A stretch of DNA of 48,952 bases, from assembly GCA_964576115.1 (NCBI GenBank), contig CAZNUA010000005.1, forward strand, positions 1 through 48,952, written 5' to 3'. Positions 1 to 9,113 of the stretch are shown here, one piece after another. A model generated the notes under the pieces. It saw only the letters and a program-made list of their open reading frames with translations. It searched no databases and was not told the DNA's origin. The DNA comes from CAYSYY01 sp964576115 [NCBI: uncultured Gemmatimonadota bacterium] (lineage in GTDB: Bacteria > Blakebacterota > Blakebacteria > Blakebacterales). The position numbers were made by a program, and so were the translations under genes. Every line of letters starts with the position of its first letter. The first letter of the stretch is position 1.

Positions 1-171
1 GATACGGCGACGATATCGGCCCCGGGCGGGCAGCGTCAACGCGGCAGGCTTGAAATACCGGTCGGCGGAAGATTAGTGTGACACGAGCCGGTGCCGGGAG
101 TGGTACCGCGACCGGCCGGGCACGGGCATGAGGGCCGCTGGCCCTGCAGTGACATCTGAAGGAGTAGCTCC

Positions 172-1272
172 ATGGAAGAACGAATGAGGATCGCTTTCAT
201 CCTCGCCGGCGGGGCGGGGGAGAGATTCTGGCCTCTCTCGCGGCCCGAGCGACCGAAGCAGCTGCTGCCGCTGGGCGAGGAGGGGCGCACCCTGCTGGCT
301 GACACTCTCGAGCGCATCAGGCCGCTCATCGGGCCCCGGGCGACGTATGTCGTGACCGGCAAGCCGCTGCTCGAAACGATCCGATCGGCCGGTCTCGAGG
401 TGCCGCCGGGCAACATCATCGCCGAACCGTGGAAGCGGAACACGGCCGGAGCGCTGGTTTTCGCCTCGGCCTGGCTGCTCGCCGATCAGGGCGATCCCGC
501 TCTCGACGCCACGATCGCGGTTCTGCCCGCCGATCATCGGATCGGGCCGGTCGAGACCTTCCGGACCGACGTCGAAAAGGCTCTGCGCACGGTCGAGAGT
601 GCCGGCGGACTGGCCGTGATGGGAATTCCCCCCACCCGGCCGGAAACGGGGTACGGATATCTGCAACGGGGCGAGGCGCTCGAAATCGAGGGGCTCGAGG
701 GGGTCGCCCGGGTAGCGGCTTTCCGCGAGAAACCCGACGCCGACACGGCGGTCAGCTACCTCGACGAGGGCGGGTACTACTGGAACTCGGGGATGTTCTT
801 CTGGGTCATGTCGGATTTCCTGACCGCTCTGGAAAAGGCCGCTCCCGACCACTTCCGGACGATCGGCGAGCTGATCGACGCCCTGACCGATCGCGACTGG
901 ACGGCGATCCATCAAATCTTCGAAGAACTCGAGGACATCTCGATCGATTACGCCCTGATGGAGAAAGCCGAAGACGTGGCGATGATCCCGGCCGGCTTCG
1001 GCTGGGATGATCTCGGCGCCTGGGATGCGCTCGAACGGATTCTGGAGTCCGACGCCGATGGGAACGCCTGCCTGGGCGAATCGGTGCGGATCGATACCCG
1101 CGGCACGGTGATCGTCAACGACGCCGGCGAGGGAATGACGGTCGCGGCCGTGGGGGTCGAGGGGCTCATTATCGTCCTGACCCCCGAAGCCCTTCTTGTG
1201 ACCCGGCCCGAACGGGCCCAGGACGTGCGCGAGGTCGTGCGTCAACTGCATGGGGAGGACGACTGGAGGTAA
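172..1272 (+). CDS. manC: Mannose-1-phosphate guanylyltransferase
   Basis: Predicted to make GDP-mannose from mannose 1-phosphate and GTP in the cytoplasm, feeding glycan or mannosylated-solute synthesis. The N-terminus carries the sugar-nucleotidyltransferase signature G-G-x-G-x-R-x-x-P-L-S-R followed by P-K-Q at about residues 13-28, and the F-x-E-K-P motif follows later. At 366 residues it is the short form with only the nucleotidyltransferase and its beta-helix tail; the fused C-terminal phosphomannose isomerase cupin of long ManC proteins is absent. The ATG at 172 follows GAAGGAG (158-164) at 7 bases. Met5 is a possible alternative start. The next gene begins 2 bases after the stop, so the two are probably co-transcribed. 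The family is clear; exact sugar specificity is inferred. Confidence 0.9.
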   Translation: MEERMRIAFILAGGAGERFWPLSRPERPKQLLPLGEEGRTLLADTLERIRPLIGPRATYVVTGKPLLETIRSAGLEVPPGNIIAEPWKRNTAGALVFASAWLLADQGDPALDATIAVLPADHRIGPVETFRTDVEKALRTVESAGGLAVMGIPPTRPETGYGYLQRGEALEIEGLEGVARVAAFREKPDADTAVSYLDEGGYYWNSGMFFWVMSDFLTALEKAAPDHFRTIGELIDALTDRDWTAIHQIFEELEDISIDYALMEKAEDVAMIPAGFGWDDLGAWDALERILESDADGNACLGESVRIDTRGTVIVNDAGEGMTVAAVGVEGLIIVLTPEALLVTRPERAQDVREVVRQLHGEDDWR

Positions 1273-1274
1273 CA

Positions 1275-3410
1275 ATGACTGGTTATTCCCGTCCGGGCCG
1301 GAGCAGAGTCCTCACGGTGCTGCTGCCGGCTGCCCTGCTGCTCGCCGGCCCGGTGTTCGCACCCGCCGTCACCGCTCAGTCCTTTGCTCTCGAAGACGTG
1401 ATGGCCTTTCACTTTCCCACCGAACTCGTCGTGGCTCCCGCGGGTGACAGAAGCGCCTGGCTGGCCAATGAAGAAGGCCGCCGCAACGTCTGGGGGGCCG
1501 AAGCGCCCGGGTGGGAGGCCCGGCCTCTGACCTCGTATGAGGCCGACGACGGCCAGGAGCTGTCGGATCTGACCTTCACCCCCGACGGTACCCACCTGGT
1601 CTACCGCCGGGGCAGCGCTCCCAACCGCGACGGCGAGCTCTCCAACCCGACCAGCTCACCAGCCGGGGTCTCGCGCGATCTCTGGCTCGTTCCCTGGGAG
1701 GGGGGCGAGCCGCTGCGGCTGGCCGGGGGGGTGTCGCCCCTGATGTCGCCGGTCGCACCGATGCTGATCTGGACAGAGGGCGGGCGCTGCCTGCGTCTTG
1801 ACCTGCAGCCGGTCATCGAAGAGGGAACGCCCCCGCAGCCCGACCTGCTTTTTGCCGTGCGCAGCGGTCTGAGCGATCTGGCCTGGTGCCCCGACGGAAC
1901 CAGGATCGCCTTTGCAAGCGCCCGTGACGGACGTTCGATTATCGGCCTCTACGATCTCACCACTGATGAGTTGCGCTGGTTGACCAACGGGGTGGATGCC
2001 GACTCCCGGCCGCGCTTCTCGCGTGACGGGAGCCGGATCGCTTTCATGCGCCGCCCGGTCGATGCCCCCGGTTTCGCGCTCTGCATCGTCGAGACGGGCA
2101 CGGGCGACGGGCTGGAACTGTGGCGCTCGCCCGGCGACGGGACCGGGTACTATCCCGGGGCGATCGCCGGCTCCTACGAACTGATGTACGGTGACTCATG
2201 GCTCGTTTTTGCCGGGGAGTGGTCGGGTTTCAATCATCTCTACACCCTGCCCGATACGGGGGGAGAGGTGCGCGAACTTACCCCCGGTGAGGGGATCGTC
2301 GAGAACGCGGTGCTGACCCCCGACGGGAATGCGGTCATCGTCAGCTGCAATCTCCGTTCGATCGATCACCGCCAGCTGGCCCGGATTCAGCTCTCCGACG
2401 GTCGGATCAACTGGCTCGTGGAGGGCGAAGCGATCGCCTGGAATCCGGTGCCGTTCGTCAGCGGGAGCGGCGGACACTCGCTGGCGTACATTCGCAGTGA
2501 TGCCCGCTCTCCGGCCCGGGTCTGGCTGCGGGAGGGAGGGCGGCCGGCCCGGGTGATCTCGCCGCTGGCCGATGGTTTCCCCACCGGGGAACTGGTCGTC
2601 CCTGAACAGGTCGTCTTTCCCGCCGCCGACGGCTGGACGATTCACGGTCAACTCTTCCTCCCGGCCGATCTGCGGCGTCGCGAACAGGCCCCGGCGGTCA
2701 TCTTCATGCACGGCGGCTCGCGCCGCCAGATGCTGCTGGGGTGGCACAACCGGGGCTACTACCACAACGCCTACGGTTTCAACCAGTATCTGGCAGCCAG
2801 GGGCTACGTGGTGCTTTCGGTCAACTACCGCAGTGGGATCGGTTACGGGGTCGAGTTCCGCGAGCCCGATGACTACGGCTGGCGGGGCGCCTCGGAGTAT
2901 CAGGATATCGTGGCTGCGGCTCACTATCTGCAGGGACTGCGTCAGGTCGATCCCGACCGGATCGGTCTGTGGGGCGGTTCCTACGGCGGTTACCTGACCG
3001 CTCTGGGCCTGGCCCGCGACTCCGATCTCTTCCGGGCCGGAGTGGACCTGCACGGGGTTCACAACTGGGTCGATCAGCTCACCTGGTGGGGCCGGGGCGA
3101 GATCGCCGCCCCCTCGACCGCGATGCGCGATTCGATCGTGGCTGTAGCCTACCGCTCGAGTCCGGTAGCCGATATCGCTTCGTGGCGTTCGCCGGTTCTG
3201 ATCGTACACGGCGATGACGATCGGAACGTTCCTTTCGAAGCCAGTATCGATCTGGTGCGGCGGCTGCGTCGCAAGGGCGATGTGATTTTTTCCGAACTCT
3301 ACTTCCCCGATGAAGCCCACGGTTTCCTGCGGCATGCCAACTGGCTCACCGTCTACCGCCGGGCGGTCGATTTCTTCGACACCTGGCTCAAGGAAGGCGG
3401 CGACGGCTGA
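1275..3410 (+). CDS. Secreted prolyl oligopeptidase family (S9) serine peptidase
   Basis: A 711-residue exported serine peptidase. Residues 1-35 form a signal peptide ending in A-x-T-A-Q. Residues about 45-430 look like WD40/PD40-type beta-propeller repeats (S-x-D-G-x-x-I-A-F-style strands), which gate substrate in this family. The C-terminal 250 residues are an alpha/beta hydrolase: nucleophile elbow G-G-S-Y-G-G with Ser569, Asp649 in the H-G-D-D-D-x-x-V-P segment, and His682 in D-E-A-H-G-F. This is the order of dipeptidyl-peptidase IV/acylaminoacyl-peptidase relatives. GGAGG lies 5 bases before the ATG, and the gene follows manC by 2 bases. Its likely role is trimming imported or extracellular peptides. 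It converges with the M14 peptidase gene. Confidence 0.92.
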   Translation: MTGYSRPGRSRVLTVLLPAALLLAGPVFAPAVTAQSFALEDVMAFHFPTELVVAPAGDRSAWLANEEGRRNVWGAEAPGWEARPLTSYEADDGQELSDLTFTPDGTHLVYRRGSAPNRDGELSNPTSSPAGVSRDLWLVPWEGGEPLRLAGGVSPLMSPVAPMLIWTEGGRCLRLDLQPVIEEGTPPQPDLLFAVRSGLSDLAWCPDGTRIAFASARDGRSIIGLYDLTTDELRWLTNGVDADSRPRFSRDGSRIAFMRRPVDAPGFALCIVETGTGDGLELWRSPGDGTGYYPGAIAGSYELMYGDSWLVFAGEWSGFNHLYTLPDTGGEVRELTPGEGIVENAVLTPDGNAVIVSCNLRSIDHRQLARIQLSDGRINWLVEGEAIAWNPVPFVSGSGGHSLAYIRSDARSPARVWLREGGRPARVISPLADGFPTGELVVPEQVVFPAADGWTIHGQLFLPADLRRREQAPAVIFMHGGSRRQMLLGWHNRGYYHNAYGFNQYLAARGYVVLSVNYRSGIGYGVEFREPDDYGWRGASEYQDIVAAAHYLQGLRQVDPDRIGLWGGSYGGYLTALGLARDSDLFRAGVDLHGVHNWVDQLTWWGRGEIAAPSTAMRDSIVAVAYRSSPVADIASWRSPVLIVHGDDDRNVPFEASIDLVRRLRRKGDVIFSELYFPDEAHGFLRHANWLTVYRRAVDFFDTWLKEGGDG

Positions 3411-3426
3411 GAGCCGTCCCGGTTTC

Positions 3427-5100
3427 TCACCGCTCCGTCGGTCGGATGATCCGGGTCGGCAGGGGGGTGGGCTGCAGCAGCCGGAGCACCGGATAGGGCA
3501 TCGATCCGCCCCCCCACTGGCGGGCCAGATAGCGGTCGAAGGCATTCCAGTATGCCAGGCCGTCGTCGCTTTCGGCCTCGAGCAGTGTCGCGGCCAGAGA
3601 GCCCAGCGGCTGAGCGGCGGGTACGACCAGGGTTCCCGCCGGCAGTTCCCGTTCCTCGATCGCATACTCCCCCTCGATCGCGTTCGGGTAGTGCCCCTGG
3701 TTCAAACGGGTGGCCGGCGCGATCTGCGTGACGGTGAAACTCTCCACTTCGAGGGTCATCTTCCGGAGCAGGCGTTCGACCGTGATCCCGTGGGTCAGGA
3801 GGATGTCGAGGATCTCGTCGTCGCTGACCGGAATCAGCCAGGCCGCCGGAAAGGGGATGGTGTGCTGTGGGGCGTACCGGGCGAAGTAGGGAATGTTGTC
3901 GACGACCCGAACCCGGTCGGTGGGACGCAGGCGCCGGCGCCCCCCCGCCTCGACTTCTTCCATTTCGTAGGTGGCGATCGTGATCCGCTCGGTTACCGGC
4001 TCGGCTTCGGTCGTGAGTACGAAGGCAGGCCCGGAACCGGGTTCGAGTCCCCGGGCCGAACTCCGGGCGTCGGCTCCGGCAACCAGGGCCGCGATCTCGT
4101 CCCGGTTCTCATGCAGGTAATCGAGAAAGCAGCGGAAGAGGTTTTCACAGCCCCGCACCCGGGTTTCGAAATCGGCATAGGGGTAGTTCTCGTTCAGGAC
4201 CGCCAGCCTGTTGCGCAGACCGACGTAATTGGACAGGTAGCGCGGCTGCGGTCCCAGCGGTATCCAGCCCCGGGCGGGCTCGCGGGCGTCGGCGAAATCG
4301 CCGTGCGGAATGCAGGGCGTGCCGTACTCGTCCGACATGCGCCGGTTCACCTCGGGCATGACCCGGTCGGCCAGGTAGGTGAAGACGGCCTCATCGCCGT
4401 TGGGGTTCAGGCCCCAGGTCCAGGTCACCGGCTCGGCGTGGTAGGATCCGTTGTGGGTGTGGGAATCGAGGAAGAAGGCGGGATCCCAGCGGTTGAGGAC
4501 TTCCGTGACCAGACCCCGCACCTCGGGGCTCTCCAGTTTGATGCCGTCGCGGTTCAGATCGAGGTTCAGTCCGTTGTAGCGGATGCCGACCCCCTCGACG
4601 GGCCCGTTCTGGTTGGTGCGGTTGGCGGTCGAGATACGGTCGTTGCCGTCGGGATTGAAGTCGGGCGTGATCAGGATCACGAGGCGGTCCAGGTAATCGG
4701 GGGTTCGCCCGGCCAGGATTTCGCGGGCCAGCATCAGCGCCGCCGCCTTGCCCTCCACTTCGCCGGCGTGGATGTTGGCCTGCAGGTACACCACCAGGCG
4801 GTCGTCGCGCTGCAGGGCGAGCGGCGAGGCGGGTACGGGATCGCCGATGATCATCATCGGCACCGGCCGGCCTTCGGCCGTGGTGGCGATCCGCTCGACG
4901 CGCAGCCCGGTATACAGTTCCTGAAGCCGGTCGATGAAGGCACAGACCTCGGCGTGGGTCGAGGTGGCCCGGAATCCGCTCCGTTCGGCGGTGGTGAGCG
5001 GATCGGGCTGGGCGGCGGCCGGCGGAGCGGCGGACAGCAGAAGGCAGGCTGTCAGAATAGGCTGGACAGGGCGCGTGAAACCGGGTCGGGGGAAAGGCAT
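3427..5100 (-). CDS. Secreted M14 family zinc carboxypeptidase
   Basis: A 557-residue exported metallocarboxypeptidase. A signal peptide ends near residue 31 (A-A-A-Q). Zinc ligands fit the M14 pattern: H111-x-x-E114 in N-I-H-A-G-E, and His214 or His216 in D-S-H-T-H. A conserved R/N-N-x-D-L-N-R-D stretch (about residues 177-185) is also typical. Glu304 in L-N-E-N-Y-P-Y is a candidate catalytic glutamate. Downstream of the peptidase domain is about 200 residues of weaker similarity, perhaps a beta-sandwich tail. TGGAGGA precedes the ATG closely. The stop faces that of the S9 peptidase 16 bases away, so two secreted peptidases are convergent neighbours. Substrate is unknown. Confidence 0.88.
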   Translation of the reverse strand: MPFPRPGFTRPVQPILTACLLLSAAPPAAAQPDPLTTAERSGFRATSTHAEVCAFIDRLQELYTGLRVERIATTAEGRPVPMMIIGDPVPASPLALQRDDRLVVYLQANIHAGEVEGKAAALMLAREILAGRTPDYLDRLVILITPDFNPDGNDRISTANRTNQNGPVEGVGIRYNGLNLDLNRDGIKLESPEVRGLVTEVLNRWDPAFFLDSHTHNGSYHAEPVTWTWGLNPNGDEAVFTYLADRVMPEVNRRMSDEYGTPCIPHGDFADAREPARGWIPLGPQPRYLSNYVGLRNRLAVLNENYPYADFETRVRGCENLFRCFLDYLHENRDEIAALVAGADARSSARGLEPGSGPAFVLTTEAEPVTERITIATYEMEEVEAGGRRRLRPTDRVRVVDNIPYFARYAPQHTIPFPAAWLIPVSDDEILDILLTHGITVERLLRKMTLEVESFTVTQIAPATRLNQGHYPNAIEGEYAIEERELPAGTLVVPAAQPLGSLAATLLEAESDDGLAYWNAFDRYLARQWGGGSMPYPVLRLLQPTPLPTRIIRPTER

Positions 5101-5120
5101 GGCACGGTTCCTCCAGAAAG

Positions 5121-5144
5121 GCCCGGCGCCGGGCGGCGCCGGGC
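5121..5144 (-). terminator. Perfect 10-bp hairpin, probable terminator of the UPF0182 gene
   Basis: GCCCGGCGCC and its exact complement flank a 4-base loop. On the minus strand the hairpin lies 30 bases after the UPF0182 stop and is followed by CTTTCT, a weak T-tract. It sits just before the Shine-Dalgarno of the M14 peptidase gene, so it could instead limit read-through into that gene. Confidence 0.55.
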
Positions 5145-5174
5145 GGGAAAAAAGCTGGCGGGCAACCGGCCGGT

Positions 5175-7910
5175 TCAGAGGGGCGGAATCTCTCCCAGGC
5201 TCCGGCCGAGTTCCGTCAGCACGGTCTCGAGTTCATCCATCGCGGTACCATACTCGGCCCAGCGTCCGGCCCGCAGGTGCTCCTGGGCCTGCTCGTACAG
5301 GGCCAGCGCCCGATCGGCCAGGGCGGCCGCGGTGGCCGTCAGGGCCGTCATCGGGGCCGCGGCCTCGGTCTCGGGCCCGGCTGTTGCAACCGCGCTCGGA
5401 AGCGCGGCGCCCAGCAGCTGGTTGAGCCCCGCGTTCAGGTTCTCGGCCATGATGACATGGGGACCGTAGGAGAGGATCACCCGCTTCAATTCGGGCAGAT
5501 CGCTGCGCTCGGCCCGCAGGTAGAGCGGCTCGGCGTAGATGATGCTCTCGCCGACCGGAATCACGAGCAGATTGCCGCGGATCACCTGGCTCCCCTGCTG
5601 GCTCCACAGGGTCAGCTGTTCGCTGATGTCGGGGTCCTGGTCGACCCGGGCCTCGATCTGCATCGGGCCGTAGACGATCTCCTGTTTGGAGAACTTGAAG
5701 AGGACCAGCTCGCCGTAGTGGGCGGGATCGCAGCGGGCAGCCAGCCAGGCCACCATGTTGTTCTTCCCCGAGGGGGTGAAGGGGAGCATGAGCACGAATT
5801 CAGGCTCATCCGATTCGCCCAGGCTCAGGACCACATAGTAGGCTTCCATGATCACTTCCGAGCCGGCGTAGATCTCGGTCGCCCGTACCCAGAGGTCCTC
5901 CTGGTTGTAGAAGACCTCGGGATCCTCCATATGAAATGACATCCACTTATCGGCCTGCAGCTCGAACATGCCGAGGGGGTAACGCAGGTGCCCCCGCAGA
6001 CTCTCGTGCATCTCCGAGAGCGGGCGGAAGAGATCGGGGAAGATGGCCCCGAGGGTGCCCGTGATCGGATCGGGAGCGGCCAGGTAGTAGGTCACGCTCC
6101 CGTCGTAGGCGTCGACCACGACCTTGACGGAGTTGCGGATGTAGTTCAATCCACCGGGGGCCGGATCGGAGTAGGGGAGCCGGTTCGACACGGTGTAGGC
6201 GTCGATGATCCAGTAGAGGCGTCCGTCGGCCACGACGATGTAGGGATCGTCGTCGTAGCGCAGGAAGGGAGCGATCTTGGCGATGCGTTCCTCGACCCGG
6301 CGGTTCTCCATCAATCGGGTCTCGGGCGTCGGGTAAGTCGAGATCAGCAGCTTGAGCTGGCCGTATTTCAGGGCGTAGACCAGCCGGCGGAATAACCCTC
6401 CGATCGGTACTCCCCCCCGGCCCTCATACGTCGAGTAGGCGTTGGTCTCCCCGAGCGGGTAATCGAACTCCTCTTCGGTGGTGCGCACCAGGACGTAGTC
6501 GGAGGTCAGTTCGCCGTAGTAGATCTCGGGCCGGTCGACTTCGAGGCCGACCTCGCTGCGCGGCGGGATGTCCTTGAGGAAGAAGACCGGCATCCCCTCG
6601 GGGGTAACCTCGTTCACCGGGCTCATCGCCACCCCGTAGCCGTGGGTGAACTTCAGGTGCCGGTTAACCCAGGTCTGGGCCTGGGCGGTGAGCTGGCCGG
6701 GATCGAGCTCGCGCGGTGCCAGCAGGACCTGGCGGTAGCGATCCTGGATGGTGTAGCGATCCACGTCGGGATTCTGGAAGCGGTAGTAGAGACGGATCTC
6801 CTGCAGCTGGCTCAGGGTCTGCCTCAGCGGTCGCCAGTCCCAGAGGCGGATGTTCTCGAAGGTGCCGGGGTAGCGCTCGACATCCTCCGCCCCGAGGGTG
6901 AGGATAGCGGGAAAGTCCTGCTCGGTCACCAGGTCGAGCCCGTAGCCGTAGCGGGTGTAGGTGATGGCGTGCTCGATGTAGGGGCGCTCCTTGGTGACCT
7001 CGTTGGGTTCGACCACCAGCTGCTGCACCGCGGCCGGGAAGAGGCCGGTGATCACCACCAGGGCGACCAGGTAGGCCCCAACGGCGTACAGGGGGATACG
7101 GGCGTCCTTGCGCCACAGACCGTAGACCATGGCGCCGAACAGGAACACCGAGAGCCCGATCATAACGCGGTAGGCGAGCAGATCGGCGTGGATGTCGGTG
7201 TATGAGGCGCCGAAGACCACTCCCTGCTCGGAATACAGCAGTTTGTAGATCTCGAGCTGGAAGTGCAGCCCCAGCAGCAGGAAGAGCAGCGAGGCGAGGA
7301 AGATGAGGTGCAGCCGCACCCGGGGGCTGATATAGAGCTTCTCGTAAGCCCAGCCCAGGGCCTTGCTCTCCCAGTAGACGACCAGAACGGCCGCGGCGGT
7401 GACGCCGAGCACGAAGATGAACCACTGTTTCAGGAAGGTCAGCAGCGGCAGGGTGAAGACATAAAAAGCCAGGTCCTTGCCGTATATCGGGTCGGTGACG
7501 CCGAAGGATTCGGCGTTCAGAGCCTGCAGGACGACCAGCCAGTGATCGGAGGCCCAGGCCCCCAGGCCGACCGCAATCACCACTCCCAGGCCGATGAGGA
7601 CCAGCCGGCGAACCCGGACCAGGATCTCTCCCGGAACCTTGAGGTCGGAATAGAACTCGCGCCACCGGCCGCCGCCGCGCCTCTGCACCGCCCACAGGTT
7701 GACGTAAAAGAAGATCAGGAATACGGCCGCGAAGAGAACGAAGAGGACCACCCGGCTGCCGAGCGTCTTCCAGAACACGCTGGCGAAACCGATCGCACTG
7801 AACCACCACGCGTCGGTCAGGAAGGTCACCGTCACTTCGCGCAGCAACAGCAGAATGAATATGGCAACGATGAGAATTGTGACGGCTCTGCGCCTGGTCA
7901 TGAGCACCAT
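5175..7910 (-). CDS. UPF0182 (COG1615) family integral membrane protein
   Basis: A 911-residue protein of the UPF0182 family, whose function is not established. Roughly the first 300 residues hold about seven hydrophobic membrane segments separated by short charged loops. The remaining 600 residues are a large hydrophilic, probably extracytoplasmic domain with family-typical stretches such as a Y-V-E-P-N/R-E-like segment, R-P-Y-I-E-H-A-I, and P-I-G-G-x-F-R-R. A helical, Ala/Gln/Glu-rich tail closes it. The length fits the family (about 900-1,000). Starts at 7910 or 7901 are both possible and neither has a strong Shine-Dalgarno. It is separated from its neighbours by hairpins on both sides and looks monocistronic. 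Confidence 0.9.
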   Translation of the reverse strand: MVLMTRRRAVTILIVAIFILLLLREVTVTFLTDAWWFSAIGFASVFWKTLGSRVVLFVLFAAVFLIFFYVNLWAVQRRGGGRWREFYSDLKVPGEILVRVRRLVLIGLGVVIAVGLGAWASDHWLVVLQALNAESFGVTDPIYGKDLAFYVFTLPLLTFLKQWFIFVLGVTAAAVLVVYWESKALGWAYEKLYISPRVRLHLIFLASLLFLLLGLHFQLEIYKLLYSEQGVVFGASYTDIHADLLAYRVMIGLSVFLFGAMVYGLWRKDARIPLYAVGAYLVALVVITGLFPAAVQQLVVEPNEVTKERPYIEHAITYTRYGYGLDLVTEQDFPAILTLGAEDVERYPGTFENIRLWDWRPLRQTLSQLQEIRLYYRFQNPDVDRYTIQDRYRQVLLAPRELDPGQLTAQAQTWVNRHLKFTHGYGVAMSPVNEVTPEGMPVFFLKDIPPRSEVGLEVDRPEIYYGELTSDYVLVRTTEEEFDYPLGETNAYSTYEGRGGVPIGGLFRRLVYALKYGQLKLLISTYPTPETRLMENRRVEERIAKIAPFLRYDDDPYIVVADGRLYWIIDAYTVSNRLPYSDPAPGGLNYIRNSVKVVVDAYDGSVTYYLAAPDPITGTLGAIFPDLFRPLSEMHESLRGHLRYPLGMFELQADKWMSFHMEDPEVFYNQEDLWVRATEIYAGSEVIMEAYYVVLSLGESDEPEFVLMLPFTPSGKNNMVAWLAARCDPAHYGELVLFKFSKQEIVYGPMQIEARVDQDPDISEQLTLWSQQGSQVIRGNLLVIPVGESIIYAEPLYLRAERSDLPELKRVILSYGPHVIMAENLNAGLNQLLGAALPSAVATAGPETEAAAPMTALTATAAALADRALALYEQAQEHLRAGRWAEYGTAMDELETVLTELGRSLGEIPPL

Positions 7911-7991
7911 CCATAAGCTGATCCCGGCGGATTCCGGGACGGGGGAGTGGATTGTCCGGGTCCGCGCCCGCGCGGCTGGACCCCTGTGCGG

Positions 7992-8021
7992 AAACTAGCT
8001 CCCCCGGGGGGTGAGGGTCAA
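7992..8021 (-). promoter_or_regulatory. Weak candidate promoter for the UPF0182 gene
   Basis: On the minus strand TTGACC (8016-8021) is followed after 18 bases by TAGTTT (7992-7997); the -35 is good, the -10 poor. A C5G5 palindrome lies in the spacer. Between this and the start codon are two perfect 6-bp hairpins (7922-7939 and 7958-7983). No gene is visible in 7911-8148. Confidence 0.25.
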
Positions 8022-8079
8022 CGTCAACTCCGTTCAGGTCGCCGGATTCGATCTCCTCATGCTCTCCTTCTACGACACG

Positions 8080-8108
8080 GGGCGCCCGGCTTTTCAGGCC
8101 GGACGCCC
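8080..8108 (-). terminator. Hairpin downstream of the envelope cluster
   Basis: An 11-base stem with a single C-A mismatch (GGGCGCCCGGC against GCCGGACGCCC) around a 7-base loop, 40 bases after the stop of the lipoprotein gene. It lacks a clear T-tract, so it is a probable rather than certain intrinsic terminator. Confidence 0.45.
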
Positions 8109-8148
8109 TGTGCGGCGCTGCGATGCAGGTGGTGTCGACGGGTCGGGC

Positions 8149-9066
8149 TCAGCCGCCGTCAGCCGCCGCCACCCGGTACACCAGGCTCCAGGCAACCGAA
8201 TCGTAGGGAGCGACGTCGTCGAAGATGGTGGTGCGGCTCAGCACCTCGATCGTGACGTGGCGGGCCGGATTGCGAAGCTGTCCGTTGCGCCAGACCAGAC
8301 CGCGGGTCACCCAGCCGGTGGAGTACGTGCCGTCGCCGTTGTTGCTCATCCGGCGGCGGACGTGGTGACGGTTGTTGTGCCCCGAGGCCCAGGCGGGGTA
8401 GTGGATCAGGACGATGTCGTCCTCATTACCGGTCGTGACGGTGACCTCGATCGTATCCTGGGCGGTGAAAACAGGGACATCTTCCCTGTCGACGAGCGTG
8501 CTGACGTCGGTGAAGGTGGTGTCGAGACCGCCCGAGGAAGTCAGATGCGCTTCGGTGATCGAAACGGTGTTGGGATTGCTCAGGACGGTCGTTCCGCTGA
8601 TCGAAGCCATTCGCCAGCCGCGCCGGGGACCGCTGGTGTCGCCCGAACGCACGAAGGTGGCGTAGCGGACGGCGTTGTCCTCCAGGTCTTTGGAGTAGGC
8701 CGTACCGGTCGTATCGATGATGTGGAACAGGCCGGTCAGGGTGGCGTTCCAGGTCACCGTGGCTACGGCCGGATCGGCTGAGTCGTCGATCGAGATGTCG
8801 ATGTCGCGCTCGACATCCATGATCTGCCGGCCCCACCGCCAGGGTACGATGTCGGCCAGCAGGCGGCCGGGCAGGGGGGTGTCGGGATCCTCGGCACCCT
8901 CGGCGGCGAAGAGATCGGCGGTGAAGAAGTCGGCTTCTTCGAGGATCAGTTCCTGGATGGCGGAGAGATCCTCGTCCAGAGCGGTGGGATTCTCGTCGCA
9001 GCCGGCGGCCAGCAGGGCTATCACAGCCGCCAGCGGGACCAGTCGGTGCAGGGGTCGGGTCTTCAT
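8149..9066 (-). CDS. Putative lipoprotein of unknown function
   Basis: About 305 residues. The ATG at 9066 follows AGAGG on the minus strand at a good distance; longer starts at 9075 and 9117 are less likely. A lipoprotein signal with lipobox L-A-A-G-C places the acylated Cys near residue 22. The mature protein begins with an acidic helical stretch (E-E-A-D-F-F). The rest is rich in Thr, Asp and short beta-like segments (T-V-T-W-N-A-T-L-T-G), suggesting a beta-sandwich. I do not recognise a family. It is the third gene of a cluster with the barrel and coiled-coil genes (48-base gap), so an envelope complex is plausible but unproven. Confidence 0.75.
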   Translation of the reverse strand: MKTRPLHRLVPLAAVIALLAAGCDENPTALDEDLSAIQELILEEADFFTADLFAAEGAEDPDTPLPGRLLADIVPWRWGRQIMDVERDIDISIDDSADPAVATVTWNATLTGLFHIIDTTGTAYSKDLEDNAVRYATFVRSGDTSGPRRGWRMASISGTTVLSNPNTVSITEAHLTSSGGLDTTFTDVSTLVDREDVPVFTAQDTIEVTVTTGNEDDIVLIHYPAWASGHNNRHHVRRRMSNNGDGTYSTGWVTRGLVWRNGQLRNPARHVTIEVLSRTTIFDDVAPYDSVAWSLVYRVAAADGG

Positions 9067-9113
9067 TGTCGGCATCCTCTCTTCATGCTCCCAACGGTCG
9101 GGCCCGCCGCCGG

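Noticed and set aside
1-171. Upstream gene or promoter at the left edge
   Set aside because: No supported coding sequence, and no -35/-10 pair I would defend; only the manC ribosome site is visible.
3310-5469. 719-codon plus-strand open frame opposite the M14 peptidase
   Set aside because: It is antisense to a gene with signal peptide and zinc motifs; its translation is low-complexity and rich in Gly, Arg, Val. Long antisense frames are expected in GC-rich DNA.
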